Shown: one piece after another, positions 1-9,054 of the stretch
How the letters are laid out: every line of letters starts with the position of its first letter
Numbering within the stretch: position 1 is the stretch's first letter
NCBI GenBank assembly: GCA_003243195.1
Contig: QFQI01000002.1
Coordinates: 124,001-188,000, forward strand
Direction of reading: 5' to 3'
Source: Sphingomonas taxi
GTDB taxonomy: Bacteria; Pseudomonadota; Alphaproteobacteria; Sphingomonadales; Sphingomonadaceae
Length of the DNA stretch: 64,000 bases
The notes under the pieces: model-generated
What the model was told of the DNA's origin: nothing
The model's input: only the letters and a program-made list of their open reading frames with translations
Database searches by the model: none
Program-made: the position numbers and the translations under genes

Positions 1-378
1 CGTCACGAAGACGTGCGGCGGTCGCTGCCCGCCGGCGACCGGACGGCGCAGCGCCCAGTTGGTGAACGGAAAGGAACAGGTGATCGTCACGTCGTGATCG
101 GCGGGGCGATAGGCGCGCAGCAGCCCGGGCACGAAGCTCGCCTCCTCCCACCCGGTCTCGCTGCGCAGCGCCGGCAGCCGCGGCATCCGCTCCAGCCGCT
201 CGCGCCGCACCGATCCGGCATGCAGGAAACGGTACGGCGTGCCGTCGCGCGGCGGGCCAGAGCCGATCACCGTCACCTGCTCGCCCGACCGGCCGAGTTC
301 GGTGGCGAGCGACAGCAACGCGATCTCCGCGCCGCGTTCGAAACGGTGGAAGCCGGGCAGCGCGAACAGGATGCGCAT
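1..378 (-). CDS. Glycosyltransferase family 4, N-terminal part (cut by window edge)
   Basis: The first 126 codons of a minus-strand gene run off the left edge of the window. The N-terminus begins MRILFALPGFHRFERGAE, the usual opening of a GT-B fold glycosyltransferase (strand, loop, then a G-A-E helix start). A purine-rich GGAAGGA lies about 11 bases upstream of the ATG at 376-378. The gene diverges from the GT2 gene at 589, so the 210-bp gap between them probably holds both promoters. Family 4 is inferred from the N-terminal fold only, because the donor-binding E-x7-E half is outside the window. The substrate cannot be told. Confidence 0.75.
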   Translation of the reverse strand, partial: MRILFALPGFHRFERGAEIALLSLATELGRSGEQVTVIGSGPPRDGTPYRFLHAGSVRRERLERMPRLPALRSETGWEEASFVPGLLRAYRPADHDVTITCSFPFTNWALRRPVAGGQRPPHVFVT

Positions 379-588
379 CGTCTGTTGATCCTTCCGGCGC
401 GGGGCTCGCGCATTCCCTCGAATTTAACGCATGCGGTGCTAGAGGATGGGCGGCCGATCAAGCCCGTTTGATTCGTCGCGCTTTCTGGACCATTCCCGCA
501 CCCGCATGAAGCCGATTGCGAACCATCCCGATCCGGTGCGGCTAGCCCGTCGCCGGATGTCGCGCGGCGCCGCGACGGGGGTCCGGCG

Positions 589-1557
589 GTGACCATGCCG
601 GGCACCACGCTGGGGATCGTCGCGATCGGACGCAACGAAGGCGAGCGGCTGGTGCGCTGCCTGCGTTCGCTGCCGGGCAGCGGGGCGACGGTGGTCTATG
701 TCGATTCGGCCTCCACAGACGGCAGCGCCGATCGCGCGCGGGCGCTGGGTGCGCGGGTGGTCGATCTCGACATGACGTTGCCGTTCACCGCCGCACGCGC
801 GCGCAACGCCGGGCTGGCGGTATTGCCGCAGGTGACGCTGGTCCAGTTCATCGACGGCGATTGCGTGCTGGACGCGGGCTGGCTGGATGTCGCCACCGCC
901 TTCCTCGACGCGCACCCGGACGTGGCGGTGGTGTGCGGGCGGCGGCGCGAATCGCACCCGCAGGCATCGGTGTTCAACCGGCTGTGCGACATGGAATGGG
1001 ACACGCCGGTCGGCGAGGCGGCGGCGTGCGGCGGCGACGCGCTGATGCGCGCCGAGGCGGTGCGCGGCATCGGCGGGTTCCGCGACGACCTGACCGCCGG
1101 GGAGGAGCCGGAGCTGTGCGCGCGGCTGCGCCAACGCGGCTGGCGCGTGTGGCGGATCGACGCGGAGATGACGCGCCACGACGCGGCGATGCTGCGCTGG
1201 CGGCAATGGTGGTGGCGCGCGGTGCGCGGCGGGTTCGGTTATGCGCAGGCGGGGGACGCCACCGCGTCATTGCCCGAACCGCTGTACCGACGCGAGGTGA
1301 ACCGGGCGCAATGGTGGGCCGGCATCATCCCCTTCACCGGCGTGGCGCTGGCGATCGTCGTGCATCCCGCGCTGCTGCTGCTGCCGGTGGTCGCCTTCGC
1401 CGCGCAGGTCGCGCGGATCGCGCTGCGCGGACGCGCGCCGCGCGGCATGGCATGGCCGCACGCCTTCTTCACGATGCTGGCCAAATTCCCCGAATTGCAG
1501 GGCGTGGTGCGCTACCGGCGCCAGCGTCACCTGACGTCCGCGATCACCTACAAATGA
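589..1557 (+). CDS. Glycosyltransferase family 2
   Basis: This is a GT-A fold enzyme that should transfer a sugar from a nucleotide donor during polysaccharide assembly. The N-terminus has G-R-N-E-G-E (residues 14-19), then D-S-A-S-T-D-G-S (39-46) and an I-D-G-D metal-binding DXD-type motif (about 89-92). An acidic G-E-E-P-E segment near 170 fits the acceptor-side catalytic region. A hydrophobic stretch at about 235-265 suggests membrane association. Start is either GTG 589 or ATG 595, two codons apart. The stop overlaps the next gene's start by ATGA, so the two are translationally coupled. Donor and acceptor are unknown. Confidence 0.88.
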   Translation: MTMPGTTLGIVAIGRNEGERLVRCLRSLPGSGATVVYVDSASTDGSADRARALGARVVDLDMTLPFTAARARNAGLAVLPQVTLVQFIDGDCVLDAGWLDVATAFLDAHPDVAVVCGRRRESHPQASVFNRLCDMEWDTPVGEAAACGGDALMRAEAVRGIGGFRDDLTAGEEPELCARLRQRGWRVWRIDAEMTRHDAAMLRWRQWWWRAVRGGFGYAQAGDATASLPEPLYRREVNRAQWWAGIIPFTGVALAIVVHPALLLLPVVAFAAQVARIALRGRAPRGMAWPHAFFTMLAKFPELQGVVRYRRQRHLTSAITYK

Positions 1558-2759
1558 CTGCTCCCCGCGTCGCCCCCCGGATCGCCTATGTCGTCAGCCA
1601 GTATCCGGCGTCGTCGCACACGTTCATCCGGCGCGAGGTCGACAGCCTGCGCCGGCACGGGGTCGACCTGCGCACCTACAGCATCCGTCGCCCGTCGCCC
1701 GCGGAGCTGACCGCGCCGGAGGACCGCGCATCGTTCGCGCAGACGCGCTTCGTGCTGCCGCTGTCGCCGCTCGCGCTGGCGGGCAGCCATGTCCGCGCGC
1801 TGGCGACGCGGCCGCTGGCGTGGGCGCGGCTGCTGCGGCTCGCCACGCGGCACCGCGCGCCCGGTGGCCGGGCGCTGCTGTGGTCGCTGTTCCACTTCGC
1901 CGAGGCGGTGGTGCTGGCGCGGATGCTGTGCGAGGACGGCATCACCCACGTCCACAACCATTTCGCCAACGCCGGCGCCACCGTCGGGATGCTCGCGGCG
2001 CGCTTCGCCGCGCTGCCGTGGAGCCTGACGCTGCATGGCATCTCCGAAACGGACTATCCCGCCGGGCTGATGCTGGGCGCGAAGCTGGAGGCGGCGGAGT
2101 TCGCGGCGTGCGTGTCATGGTTCGGGCGCGCGCAGGCGATGCGCGTCACCGCGCCGGCGCACTGGCACAAGTTCCAGGTGGTACGCTGCGGGCTGGACCT
2201 GCCGGCGCTGCCCCCGCCCGCCCCGCATGCCGGGCCGCGCCGCGATATCGTGTGCGTCGCGCGCCTGTCCGCGGAAAAGGGGCATCTGGGGCTGCTGGAC
2301 GCCATCGCGCCGCTCGACGCCACGCTGACGCTGGTCGGCGACGGGCCGATGCTGGCCGAGATCGAGGCGGCGATCGCGCGGCTGGGGCTGGGCGGGCGCG
2401 TGCGCTTCGCCGGGCGGCTGGACGAGGCGGCGACGCTGGCGGCGATCGCGCGTGCCGACCTGCTGGTGCTGCCCAGCTTCATGGAAGGGCTGCCGATCGT
2501 GCTGATGGAGGCGATGGCCATGGGCGTGCCGGTGATCGGCAGCCGCGTGGCCGGCGTGCCGGAGCTGATTGAGGATGGCGTGGAGGGGTTGCTGTTCCGT
2601 CCGGGCGACTGGGACGACCTGCGCCGCTGCATCGCGCGCGCGCTGGACGAACCGGCGCTGGGCGACGCACTGGCGCGGGCCGCGCGCGCCAAGGTGGAAC
2701 GCGAGTTCGACATCGCGCAGGCGGTCGCGCCGCTCGTGCGGCGTTTCGGGGAAGGCTAG
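1554..2759 (+). CDS. Glycosyltransferase family 4 (polysaccharide)
   Basis: A 401-aa GT-B enzyme. It opens with a Rossmann strand (R-I-A-Y-V-V-S-Q-Y-P), has H-V-H-N-H-F near residue 131, the A-R-L-S-A-E-K-G loop near 236 that starts the donor domain, and the family signature E-G-L-P-I-V-L-M-E-A near 310-320. The frame is open further upstream, but the ATG at 1554 overlaps the preceding TGA and gives a normal-length protein. It resembles WcaL/colanic-acid-type GT4 enzymes, but the exact sugar is not deducible. It is the second gene of a GT2-GT4-GT25-Wzy operon. Confidence 0.9.
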   Translation: MTAPRVAPRIAYVVSQYPASSHTFIRREVDSLRRHGVDLRTYSIRRPSPAELTAPEDRASFAQTRFVLPLSPLALAGSHVRALATRPLAWARLLRLATRHRAPGGRALLWSLFHFAEAVVLARMLCEDGITHVHNHFANAGATVGMLAARFAALPWSLTLHGISETDYPAGLMLGAKLEAAEFAACVSWFGRAQAMRVTAPAHWHKFQVVRCGLDLPALPPPAPHAGPRRDIVCVARLSAEKGHLGLLDAIAPLDATLTLVGDGPMLAEIEAAIARLGLGGRVRFAGRLDEAATLAAIARADLLVLPSFMEGLPIVLMEAMAMGVPVIGSRVAGVPELIEDGVEGLLFRPGDWDDLRRCIARALDEPALGDALARAARAKVEREFDIAQAVAPLVRRFGEG

Positions 2760-2762
2760 GCG

Positions 2763-3488
2763 ATGCTGTTCGACCATTTCGACCAGGTGCGCGTCATCAA
2801 CCTGGCGCATCGCACCGATCGGCGCGCGCAGATGATCGGCGAGTTGCGACGGCTGGGCGCGGCCGACGACCCGCGCGTCGCCTTCTTCGACGCGTGCCGC
2901 TTCGACGACGCGGGCAGCTTCAGCTCGGTGGGCGCGCGCGGCGTGTACCACAGCCACCTGTCGATCCTGGAGGACGCCGCGGCGCGCGGGCACAGCGTGC
3001 TGATCCTGGAGGACGACGTCGACTTCACCGCCGCGGCGCGCGACACCGTGCTGCCGCCGGACTGGCGGATCTTCTATGGCGGCCATTACGCCGCGACCCC
3101 GGACGACCTGCCGAACAGCGATATCATCGGCGCGCATTGCATGGGCTTCCACGCGGAAATCGTGCCGCCGCTCGCGGCCTATTTGCGCGAATTGCTGGCG
3201 CGCGCCGATCATCCGCCGATCGACGGCGCCTATGTCTGGTACCGGCGCGCGCACCCCGCGCTCGCGACCTTCTTCGCGGTGCCGCCGATCGCCAACCAGC
3301 GGCCGTCGCGCACCGATATCGCGCGGCTGCGCTTCTTCGATCGCTGGCCGGGGCTGCGGCAGGTCGCCGGGCTGGCGCGCAGCGGCCGCCGCGCCGCCGC
3401 GCGCGGATCGTTCGGGGGGCGCAGGTCGGTGGTGCTGGGAATCGGCGGGGCGGCGGTCGCCGCGGCTTTGGTGGTGGCGTTCGCATGA
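2763..3488 (+). CDS. Glycosyltransferase family 25 (LPS/EPS)
   Basis: The 241-aa product has family 25 hallmarks: V-I-N-L-A-H-R-T-D-R-R at residues 11-21, S-H-L-S-I-L-E at about 64-70, and the I-L-E-D-D-V-D-F acidic motif at about 80-87. Family 25 includes beta-galactosyltransferases of LPS and capsule. A C-terminal hydrophobic run (about 220-240, rich in V, A and L after basic residues) looks like a membrane anchor, which is not universal in the family. Only 3 bases separate it from the preceding stop, and it overlaps the following start by ATGA. The sugar specificity is unknown. Confidence 0.85.
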   Translation: MLFDHFDQVRVINLAHRTDRRAQMIGELRRLGAADDPRVAFFDACRFDDAGSFSSVGARGVYHSHLSILEDAAARGHSVLILEDDVDFTAAARDTVLPPDWRIFYGGHYAATPDDLPNSDIIGAHCMGFHAEIVPPLAAYLRELLARADHPPIDGAYVWYRRAHPALATFFAVPPIANQRPSRTDIARLRFFDRWPGLRQVAGLARSGRRAAARGSFGGRRSVVLGIGGAAVAAALVVAFA

Positions 3489-4837
3489 AATGGATCGCGC
3501 TTCTCGTCGTTCTGGCGCTGCTGCCCGCGGCGACCAACTGGCTGCGCGTCAACCAGCGCTACCTGCCGCGCGTGATGGTCGCGCTGGGGGTGATGCAATT
3601 CGCCACCGGGCTGTTGCACCTGAAGGTCGCGCCGATCTCCTGGGCCTATTGGCCGGGGTATGTGAAGGGGCTGGAAGTGTCGATGATCGACGCTTTCTCG
3701 ATCGCGCTGATCCTGTCCGCCCCCGCGCGCGCGCGGATCGCGCACCTGCGCTGGCCGATCGGAGTGTACGCGGCGATCGTGCTGTTCAGCGCGACGCAGA
3801 CGAGCGTGCCGCTGCCGGCGGTATTCTATGCATGGCAGTTGTTGCGCATGATCCTGCTCATCACCGCGGTGGCGATCGCGTGCCGCGACCCGCGCACGCC
3901 GCAGGCGCTGATCCTGGGGCTGGTGCTGGGGCTGGCGTTCCAGGCGATCATGTCGCTGAAGGACCATCTCGGCGGTGCGGTGCAGGCCGGCGGCACCTTC
4001 GGGCACCAGAACCTGCTGGGCATGCTGACGCATTTCGTCGTCTTCCCGTCGCTGGCGATCCTGCTGGCGACGAAGAAGGTGAAATGGATGTGGCTGGGGC
4101 CTCTGTCGGGCATGGCGGTGGCGATCCTGACCGCCTCGCGCGCGACGATCGGGCTGGCCGGCGCGGGGTTCGTGCTGCTGCTGGCGCTGTCGATGCTGCG
4201 CCGCCCGACGCCGCGCAAGACGTCGGTGGCGATCGCGGGCGTGGTCGCGCTGGCGATCGCCGCGCCGCTGGCGATGGGATCGTTGGGCAAGCGGTTCGAG
4301 GAGGCGCCGCTGCCCGGCGACTATGACGAGCGCGCCGCGTTCGAACGCGCGGCCAAGGCGATGCTCCACGATCATCCGCTGGGTGTCGGCGCGAACAACT
4401 ACGTCACCGTCGCCAATACGCAGGGCTATTCGGACCGCGCCGGCGTGGCGCCGATCTTCGGCAGCCGCAGCGCGCACGTCCACAACGCCTATCTGCTGGC
4501 GGCGGCGGAGACCGGCTGGGCCGGGCTGGTCGGGTTCACGACCATGATGCTGTGGCCGGTGCTGGTGGCGCTGCGCTGCGCGTGGCGCTTCCGCCGCGAT
4601 CCGCGCGGCGACATATTGCTGGGGCTGGGCGTGACGATGGCGATCGTCAGTCTGCATTCGCTCTACGAATGGATCTTCGTCACCTTCAACACCGAATATA
4701 TGTACGCGCTGGCGGTGGGGCTGATCGCGGGCATCGCGCAGCAGATGGGCTATTGGGGCACCCCGCGCCCCCGCAAGCGCGGCGGCGCCGGGGACGCCGT
4801 GCCGGTGGAGCGCGAGCCCGAACCGCAGCCGGCCTGA
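3485..4837 (+). CDS. O-antigen ligase / Wzy-like polysaccharide polymerase
   Basis: A 450-aa polytopic membrane protein with about 10-12 hydrophobic segments. The Wzy_C/WaaL signature region is present: G-T-F-G-H-Q-N-L-L-G-M near residue 170, then a large periplasmic-type loop, and H-V-H-N-A-Y-L-L-A-A-A-E-T-G near 330-343. Family members polymerise or transfer undecaprenyl-linked oligosaccharides on the periplasmic side. The open frame extends to 2894, but ATG 3485 overlaps the GT25 stop and begins a clean membrane segment. It ends an operon with three glycosyltransferases, which favours polymerase over ligase. The C-terminal 30 residues are charged and proline-rich. Confidence 0.85.
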   Translation: MKWIALLVVLALLPAATNWLRVNQRYLPRVMVALGVMQFATGLLHLKVAPISWAYWPGYVKGLEVSMIDAFSIALILSAPARARIAHLRWPIGVYAAIVLFSATQTSVPLPAVFYAWQLLRMILLITAVAIACRDPRTPQALILGLVLGLAFQAIMSLKDHLGGAVQAGGTFGHQNLLGMLTHFVVFPSLAILLATKKVKWMWLGPLSGMAVAILTASRATIGLAGAGFVLLLALSMLRRPTPRKTSVAIAGVVALAIAAPLAMGSLGKRFEEAPLPGDYDERAAFERAAKAMLHDHPLGVGANNYVTVANTQGYSDRAGVAPIFGSRSAHVHNAYLLAAAETGWAGLVGFTTMMLWPVLVALRCAWRFRRDPRGDILLGLGVTMAIVSLHSLYEWIFVTFNTEYMYALAVGLIAGIAQQMGYWGTPRPRKRGGAGDAVPVEREPEPQPA

Positions 4838-4920
4838 TCGGCCGGCGCCTTTACCATGCCCTAACCACCCGCCGGTAAGAAGGGGTGGCACCAGCCGGAC
4901 GGGTTCCGGCGATCACGGGC

Positions 4921-6237
4921 ATGGAGTTGCTTCACATGACCTCGCCGCTGCACCGCACGGCCACCGGCGGGCGTTCGCGCCCGCCGCAGCGATCCTTCGG
5001 GCCGTCGCGTCCGCCACACCGGCTCCTGTCAGCCCGTCCGTTCGCCTGCCTTGTGGCCGCACTGGCGCTCGCCGCATGCGGCGGCGGCGGCGGTGGCGGC
5101 GGGACCACGGCGACCGCGCCCGCCGTCGCGACGCCCGCCCCCGCTCCGACCCCGACGCCAGTCGCCACCCCGACCCCCACCGCCGCGCAGCCGGGGAGCC
5201 TGCCGGTCGCCGGCGACTTCGCGGCGATCGCCAGCAATTTCGACGTCGCCTCCGAACTGGTGCCCGCATGGGGCACCGGCGAGATCCCGAGCAGCGGCAA
5301 GCCCGACGTGGTCGGCGCGTTCCGCTTCATCTGCACCGCAAGCCACGAACTGCGCGACGATCCGGTCGTCTACCCCGGCCAGCCCGGCAAGTCGCACCTG
5401 CACGAATTCTTCGGCAACACGCTGGCCAACGCCCATTCGACCTACCAGAGCCTGCGCACCACCGGCGCCAGCACCTGCAACAGCCCGCTCAACCGCTCCG
5501 CCTACTGGATGCCGGCGATGCTGAACGGCAAGGGCGGCGTCGTGCGTCCCAATTACGTCAGCGTCTATTACAAGCGACGCCCGGAGAGCGACCCGGAATG
5601 CCAGCGCATGGGCAAGGCGTGCGTCGACCTGCCCCGCGGGCTGCGCTTCGTCTTCGGTTACGACATGATCAACGGCACGCCCAAGACCGGGGCCGGCTAT
5701 TACAATTGCGACGGACCGACCGGCACGCAGGGCCATTATGTCGATATCGTCGAGGCGGCGAAACATTGCCCGGTCGGCAATCAGCTGGGCGCGGTCATCA
5801 ACGCGCCGAATTGCTGGGATGGCAAGAACCTGGACAGCGCCGACCACCGCTCGCACATCGCCTACACCAGCTATGGCGACTGGGGGTATGAGAAATGCCC
5901 GGCCTCCCACCCCTATGTGATTCCCGGGTTCACGATGGGCGTGTGGTACACGGTGGACGCCGACCTGGACACGTCGGGCACCTGGGACCAGTCGCGCCCT
6001 ACCTGGCATCTGTCGTCGGACGAGATGCCCGGCATGCCGGTGATGCGGCCGGGCACCAGCTTCCACGCCGACTGGTTCGGCGCGTGGGACGACAGCATCA
6101 TGAAGATGTGGATGGACAATTGCATCAACAAGCTGCTGAACTGCTCGGGCGGCGACCTGGGCAACGGCAAGCAGATGAAGATGTTCGCCGGCTTCAGCTG
6201 GACCGCCGACCCGCATGTGGTGCCTGAGCCGAAATAG
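4921..6237 (+). CDS. DUF1996 lipoprotein with poly-Gly and Pro/Thr linker
   Basis: An exported protein with one DUF1996 domain of unknown function. A lipobox (L-A-A-C, Cys about residue 53 from ATG 4921) is followed by eight glycines and an A/P/T-rich linker of about 35 residues, then the globular domain. The domain keeps G-K-S-H-L-H-E-F-F-G-N, S-T-Y, S-A-Y-W-M-P-A-M-L, D-H-R-S-H and F-H-A-D-W-F-G-A-W-D-D, plus several cysteines that could form disulfides. The frame opens at GTG 4885; ATG 4921 or 4936 are better starts. A close paralogue lies at 7368, separated only by an acyltransferase. DUF1996 is known in fungi and some bacteria, without an assigned reaction. Confidence 0.85.
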   Translation: MELLHMTSPLHRTATGGRSRPPQRSFGPSRPPHRLLSARPFACLVAALALAACGGGGGGGGTTATAPAVATPAPAPTPTPVATPTPTAAQPGSLPVAGDFAAIASNFDVASELVPAWGTGEIPSSGKPDVVGAFRFICTASHELRDDPVVYPGQPGKSHLHEFFGNTLANAHSTYQSLRTTGASTCNSPLNRSAYWMPAMLNGKGGVVRPNYVSVYYKRRPESDPECQRMGKACVDLPRGLRFVFGYDMINGTPKTGAGYYNCDGPTGTQGHYVDIVEAAKHCPVGNQLGAVINAPNCWDGKNLDSADHRSHIAYTSYGDWGYEKCPASHPYVIPGFTMGVWYTVDADLDTSGTWDQSRPTWHLSSDEMPGMPVMRPGTSFHADWFGAWDDSIMKMWMDNCINKLLNCSGGDLGNGKQMKMFAGFSWTADPHVVPEPK

Positions 6238-6306
6238 CACGATCGCGTCGTCGCCGCCGCCCGGGTGACGCTTTCCCCGCCCCGCGCGTCATGGCATGGC
6301 GGCACG

Positions 6307-7368
6307 ATGACGGGGGCGGCGATCATCGAGTCGACGGCGGACGGCGGACATCGCAACCGTGCGATCGACGGCTTCCGCGCGGTCGCAGTGTCCGGCGTCG
6401 TGTTCGGCCATGCCACGGCCTATCGCTACGCCGACCTGCCGCTCCACCCGATCTCGCGCTTCGCGGGGCCGGCGTCGGAAACCGGCGTGCAATTGTTCTT
6501 CGTCATCAGCGGCTTCATCATCACCAGCCTGCTGCTGCGCGAACAGGCGCGGACCGGCACGGTCAGCATCGGCGCCTTCTACGCACGGCGGCTGTGCCGG
6601 ATCATGCCGCCGCTGGCCGCCTATGTCGCCGCGCTGGTCGCGTTGTCGCTGGCGGGATGGATCGCCGCCACGCCGCGCGACGTGCTGCCGGGGCTGACCT
6701 TCACCTGCAACACCGGGCTGGTGCATTGCGACTGGTGGGTGGCGCATAGCTGGTCGCTGGCGGTGGAGGAGCAATATTACCTCGGCTGGCCGCTGCTGTT
6801 CGTGCTGCTGCCGGCGGCATGGCGGGTGCGCTTCCTGCTGGCGACATTGCTGACGCTTTCGGTGCTGTTCGTGGTGCGGCCGCCGGAATGGCACGGCAAC
6901 CCCGCCTCCTTCGCCTGTATCGCGATCGGCGCGCTCTACGCGCTGAGCCCGGCGGTGCGGGCGACGGTGGCGCGGCTGACGCATCCGGCGGCATGGCTGG
7001 GGGCGTGCGCGGTGCTGATGCTCGCGCCGTTCACCCCGGCGGCGCGGCTGGCGGGGCTGCTCGCGCCGGCGCTGACGCTGTATGTGCTGTTCGCGGGCTG
7101 CGCGATCCCGTGGGTGCGCGTGCTGCTGGAAAGCCGTCCGCTGCAGGTGATCGGGCTGGCGTCGTACAGCCTGTACCTGTGGCAGCAACTGTTCCTCGCC
7201 GCACCGCATCTGTACCCCGCGGGCGCGCTGCCGCTGCTCGCGCTGCCGGTGGCGGTGGCCGGGTCGGTGCTGCTGGTGGAGCGGCCGTCGATCAGGCTGG
7301 GGCACCGGTTGTCGCGCATGATCGCGAACCGGCGGCGCGCGCCGGTGCTGGCGGAGGGTCGCGCGTGA
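6307..7368 (+). CDS. Acyltransferase family 3 (polysaccharide O-acyltransferase)
   Basis: A 353-aa integral membrane acyltransferase of the OafA/ExoZ type. R-A-I-D-G-F-R-A-V-A-V leads into a first membrane segment carrying the conserved His (V-F-G-H), then F-F-V-I-S-G-F-I-I and a basic R-L-C-R-I-M-P-P loop. The E-E-Q-Y-Y-L-G-W motif near residue 155 is typical. These enzymes move acetyl or other acyl groups from cytoplasmic donors to extracytoplasmic sugars. The frame opens at GTG 6265, but ATG 6307 starts nearer the conserved region. It lies between two DUF1996 paralogues and overlaps the second by a TGATG junction, so it is probably cotranscribed. Confidence 0.88.
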   Translation: MTGAAIIESTADGGHRNRAIDGFRAVAVSGVVFGHATAYRYADLPLHPISRFAGPASETGVQLFFVISGFIITSLLLREQARTGTVSIGAFYARRLCRIMPPLAAYVAALVALSLAGWIAATPRDVLPGLTFTCNTGLVHCDWWVAHSWSLAVEEQYYLGWPLLFVLLPAAWRVRFLLATLLTLSVLFVVRPPEWHGNPASFACIAIGALYALSPAVRATVARLTHPAAWLGACAVLMLAPFTPAARLAGLLAPALTLYVLFAGCAIPWVRVLLESRPLQVIGLASYSLYLWQQLFLAAPHLYPAGALPLLALPVAVAGSVLLVERPSIRLGHRLSRMIANRRRAPVLAEGRA

Positions 7369-8579
7369 TGATGAGGGAATGGCTTGGCCTGCTGCTGGCG
7401 ACCGTGCTGCTGGGTGGCGCGACGCCGGGCGCGACGCCCCAGCGAACGCCGCCGCCGGCGACAGCACCGCAAAAGGGACTGGGCGACCTTACCGCGCCGC
7501 GCCCGGCCGCCGAACAGCCCGCGGCCGAGGGCGAACCGGCGCCGGTCGCCGGCGGCTTCGACACCGCCACGGGCACCGGCCCGGCGTGGGAGACCGGCGT
7601 GATCGGCGCGGTGCCGCCCAGCGCCGCGCCCGACGTGGTCGGCGCCTTCCGGTTCCTGTGCATGCCCGGCCAGTTGCGCTTCGACGATCCAATCCTGTTT
7701 CCCGGCCAGCCTGGCCAGTCGCACCTCCACCAGTTCTTCGGCAACACCGCCGCCGACGCGCATTCGACCTATGCCAGCCTGCGTCGCAGCGGCGACAGCA
7801 CCTGCATGAACCGGCTGAACCGGTCCGCTTACTGGATGCCGGCGATGCTGAACGGCAGGGGGCAGGTGGTGCGCCCCGACTATGTGTCGATCTACTACAA
7901 GCGCCGCCCCGCCAACGACCCGGAATGCCACCGCGCGGGTGTCGCGTGCGTCGCGCTGCCGCGCGGGCTGCGCTTCGTGTTCGGCTTCGACATGGTTCAT
8001 CCCGACGCGCCGGTCACCGGCGCCGGATATTTCAACTGCGACGGGCCGGGCGCCGTGCAGGGCTATTACAAGACCATCACCGAGGCCGCGCCGCATTGTC
8101 CGGCGGGCAGCAAGATCGGCGCGGTCATCAACGCCCCTTCGTGCTGGGATGGCAAGCATCTCGACAGCCCGGACCACCGTTCGCATATCGCCTATCACCG
8201 CTGGGTGGACGGTCGCGAACAATGCCCGTCCACGCACCCCTATACGATCCCGGCCTTCACCATGGGGAGCTGGTACACGGTCGACGAGTCGCTCGGCGAC
8301 GGGCGCAGGACGACATGGCATCTGTCGTCGGACGAGATGCCGGGCGGCGAGGGCGGGATGCGCGCGCCCGGATCGACCTTCCATGCCGACTGGTTCGGCG
8401 CCTGGGACGACGAGACGATGCGGACATGGACGGCGCATTGCATCGACCGGATGCTGAATTGCTCGGGCGGCGACCTGGGCAACGGGCGACAGTTGAAGCA
8501 GATCACGCCCTTCTCCTGGGCCGCCAAGCCGCGGCTGGTGGCGGTGCCGCCACGCACCACCGCCATGGCTCATCACTGA
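7368..8579 (+). CDS. DUF1996 exported protein, second paralogue
   Basis: A 403-aa paralogue of the protein at 4921. The domain shares long blocks with it: P-G-Q-P-G-x-S-H-L-H, N-R-S-A-Y-W-M-P-A-M-L-N-G, Y-Y-K-R-R-P, C-W-D-G-K, D-H-R-S-H-I-A-Y, T-W-H-L-S-S-D-E-M-P and L-N-C-S-G-G-D-L-G-N-G. Unlike the first copy, it has a plain hydrophobic signal (about residues 4-20) without an obvious lipobox Cys. The linker is rich in P and A but lacks the Gly run. So one copy is probably lipid-anchored and this one periplasmic or secreted. ATG 7368 overlaps the acyltransferase stop; ATG 7371 is equally possible. The biochemical role is unknown. Confidence 0.85.
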   Translation: MMREWLGLLLATVLLGGATPGATPQRTPPPATAPQKGLGDLTAPRPAAEQPAAEGEPAPVAGGFDTATGTGPAWETGVIGAVPPSAAPDVVGAFRFLCMPGQLRFDDPILFPGQPGQSHLHQFFGNTAADAHSTYASLRRSGDSTCMNRLNRSAYWMPAMLNGRGQVVRPDYVSIYYKRRPANDPECHRAGVACVALPRGLRFVFGFDMVHPDAPVTGAGYFNCDGPGAVQGYYKTITEAAPHCPAGSKIGAVINAPSCWDGKHLDSPDHRSHIAYHRWVDGREQCPSTHPYTIPAFTMGSWYTVDESLGDGRRTTWHLSSDEMPGGEGGMRAPGSTFHADWFGAWDDETMRTWTAHCIDRMLNCSGGDLGNGRQLKQITPFSWAAKPRLVAVPPRTTAMAHH

Positions 8580-8666
8580 AAGACCGTGGCGCCATGCGCC
8601 GAGCGCCTGTCGCGGCGCCTCGCAGCGCGCCTCTCGCGAGTTGTCGAACCGCCCCCGCGGGCCCGT

Positions 8667-8858
8667 TCAGACCGCGCCGAGCAGCATCGCGATCAGCGAC
8701 CACAGCAGCAGCGCCACGCCGATCCCCATCGCCAGCCCGCGCGCGGTCGATAACGGATCGCCGATCCGCCGGCGTGCGCGCGCCTCGACATAGCCGAGGT
8801 GATCGAACACCAGCGGCACGCCGCTGACCGAGACGTGGGGATATCCGGTGCCGCGCAT
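8667..8858 (-). CDS. Small membrane protein (63 aa)
   Basis: A short minus-strand gene with a strong ribosome site (AGGAGG about 10 bases before the ATG at 8856-8858). The product has a soluble N-terminal half (V-P-L-V-F-D-H-L-G-Y-V-E-A-R-A-R-R-R) and one C-terminal transmembrane helix (about residues 43-62). The upstream extension of the frame to 9050 lacks coding character, so I place the start at the Shine-Dalgarno. It is divergent from the PilZ gene at 9055. I do not recognise the family. Confidence 0.6.
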   Translation of the reverse strand: MRGTGYPHVSVSGVPLVFDHLGYVEARARRRIGDPLSTARGLAMGIGVALLLWSLIAMLLGAV

Positions 8859-9054
8859 CCTGCCCTGCCCTCCTGACGGTCTTCGCCCTGCCGTGCCGCC
8901 AACTGTCCTGAAACGGCACGAAAAACCTTGCTGATGGGTGAACGAGCGATCACGCAAAGATATCCCCGTGCTTTCGCGTGCTTTCTTCGGCTGCGTTAAC
9001 TCGCTGGTAGGTGCGATCGCGTAGGCCCGGCTGGGGTCAACGAAAGGCACGACG

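Noticed and set aside
13..471. Plus-strand open frame at the left edge
   Set aside because: It is the antisense of the GT4 gene fragment, which has a clear N-terminal fold on the minus strand.
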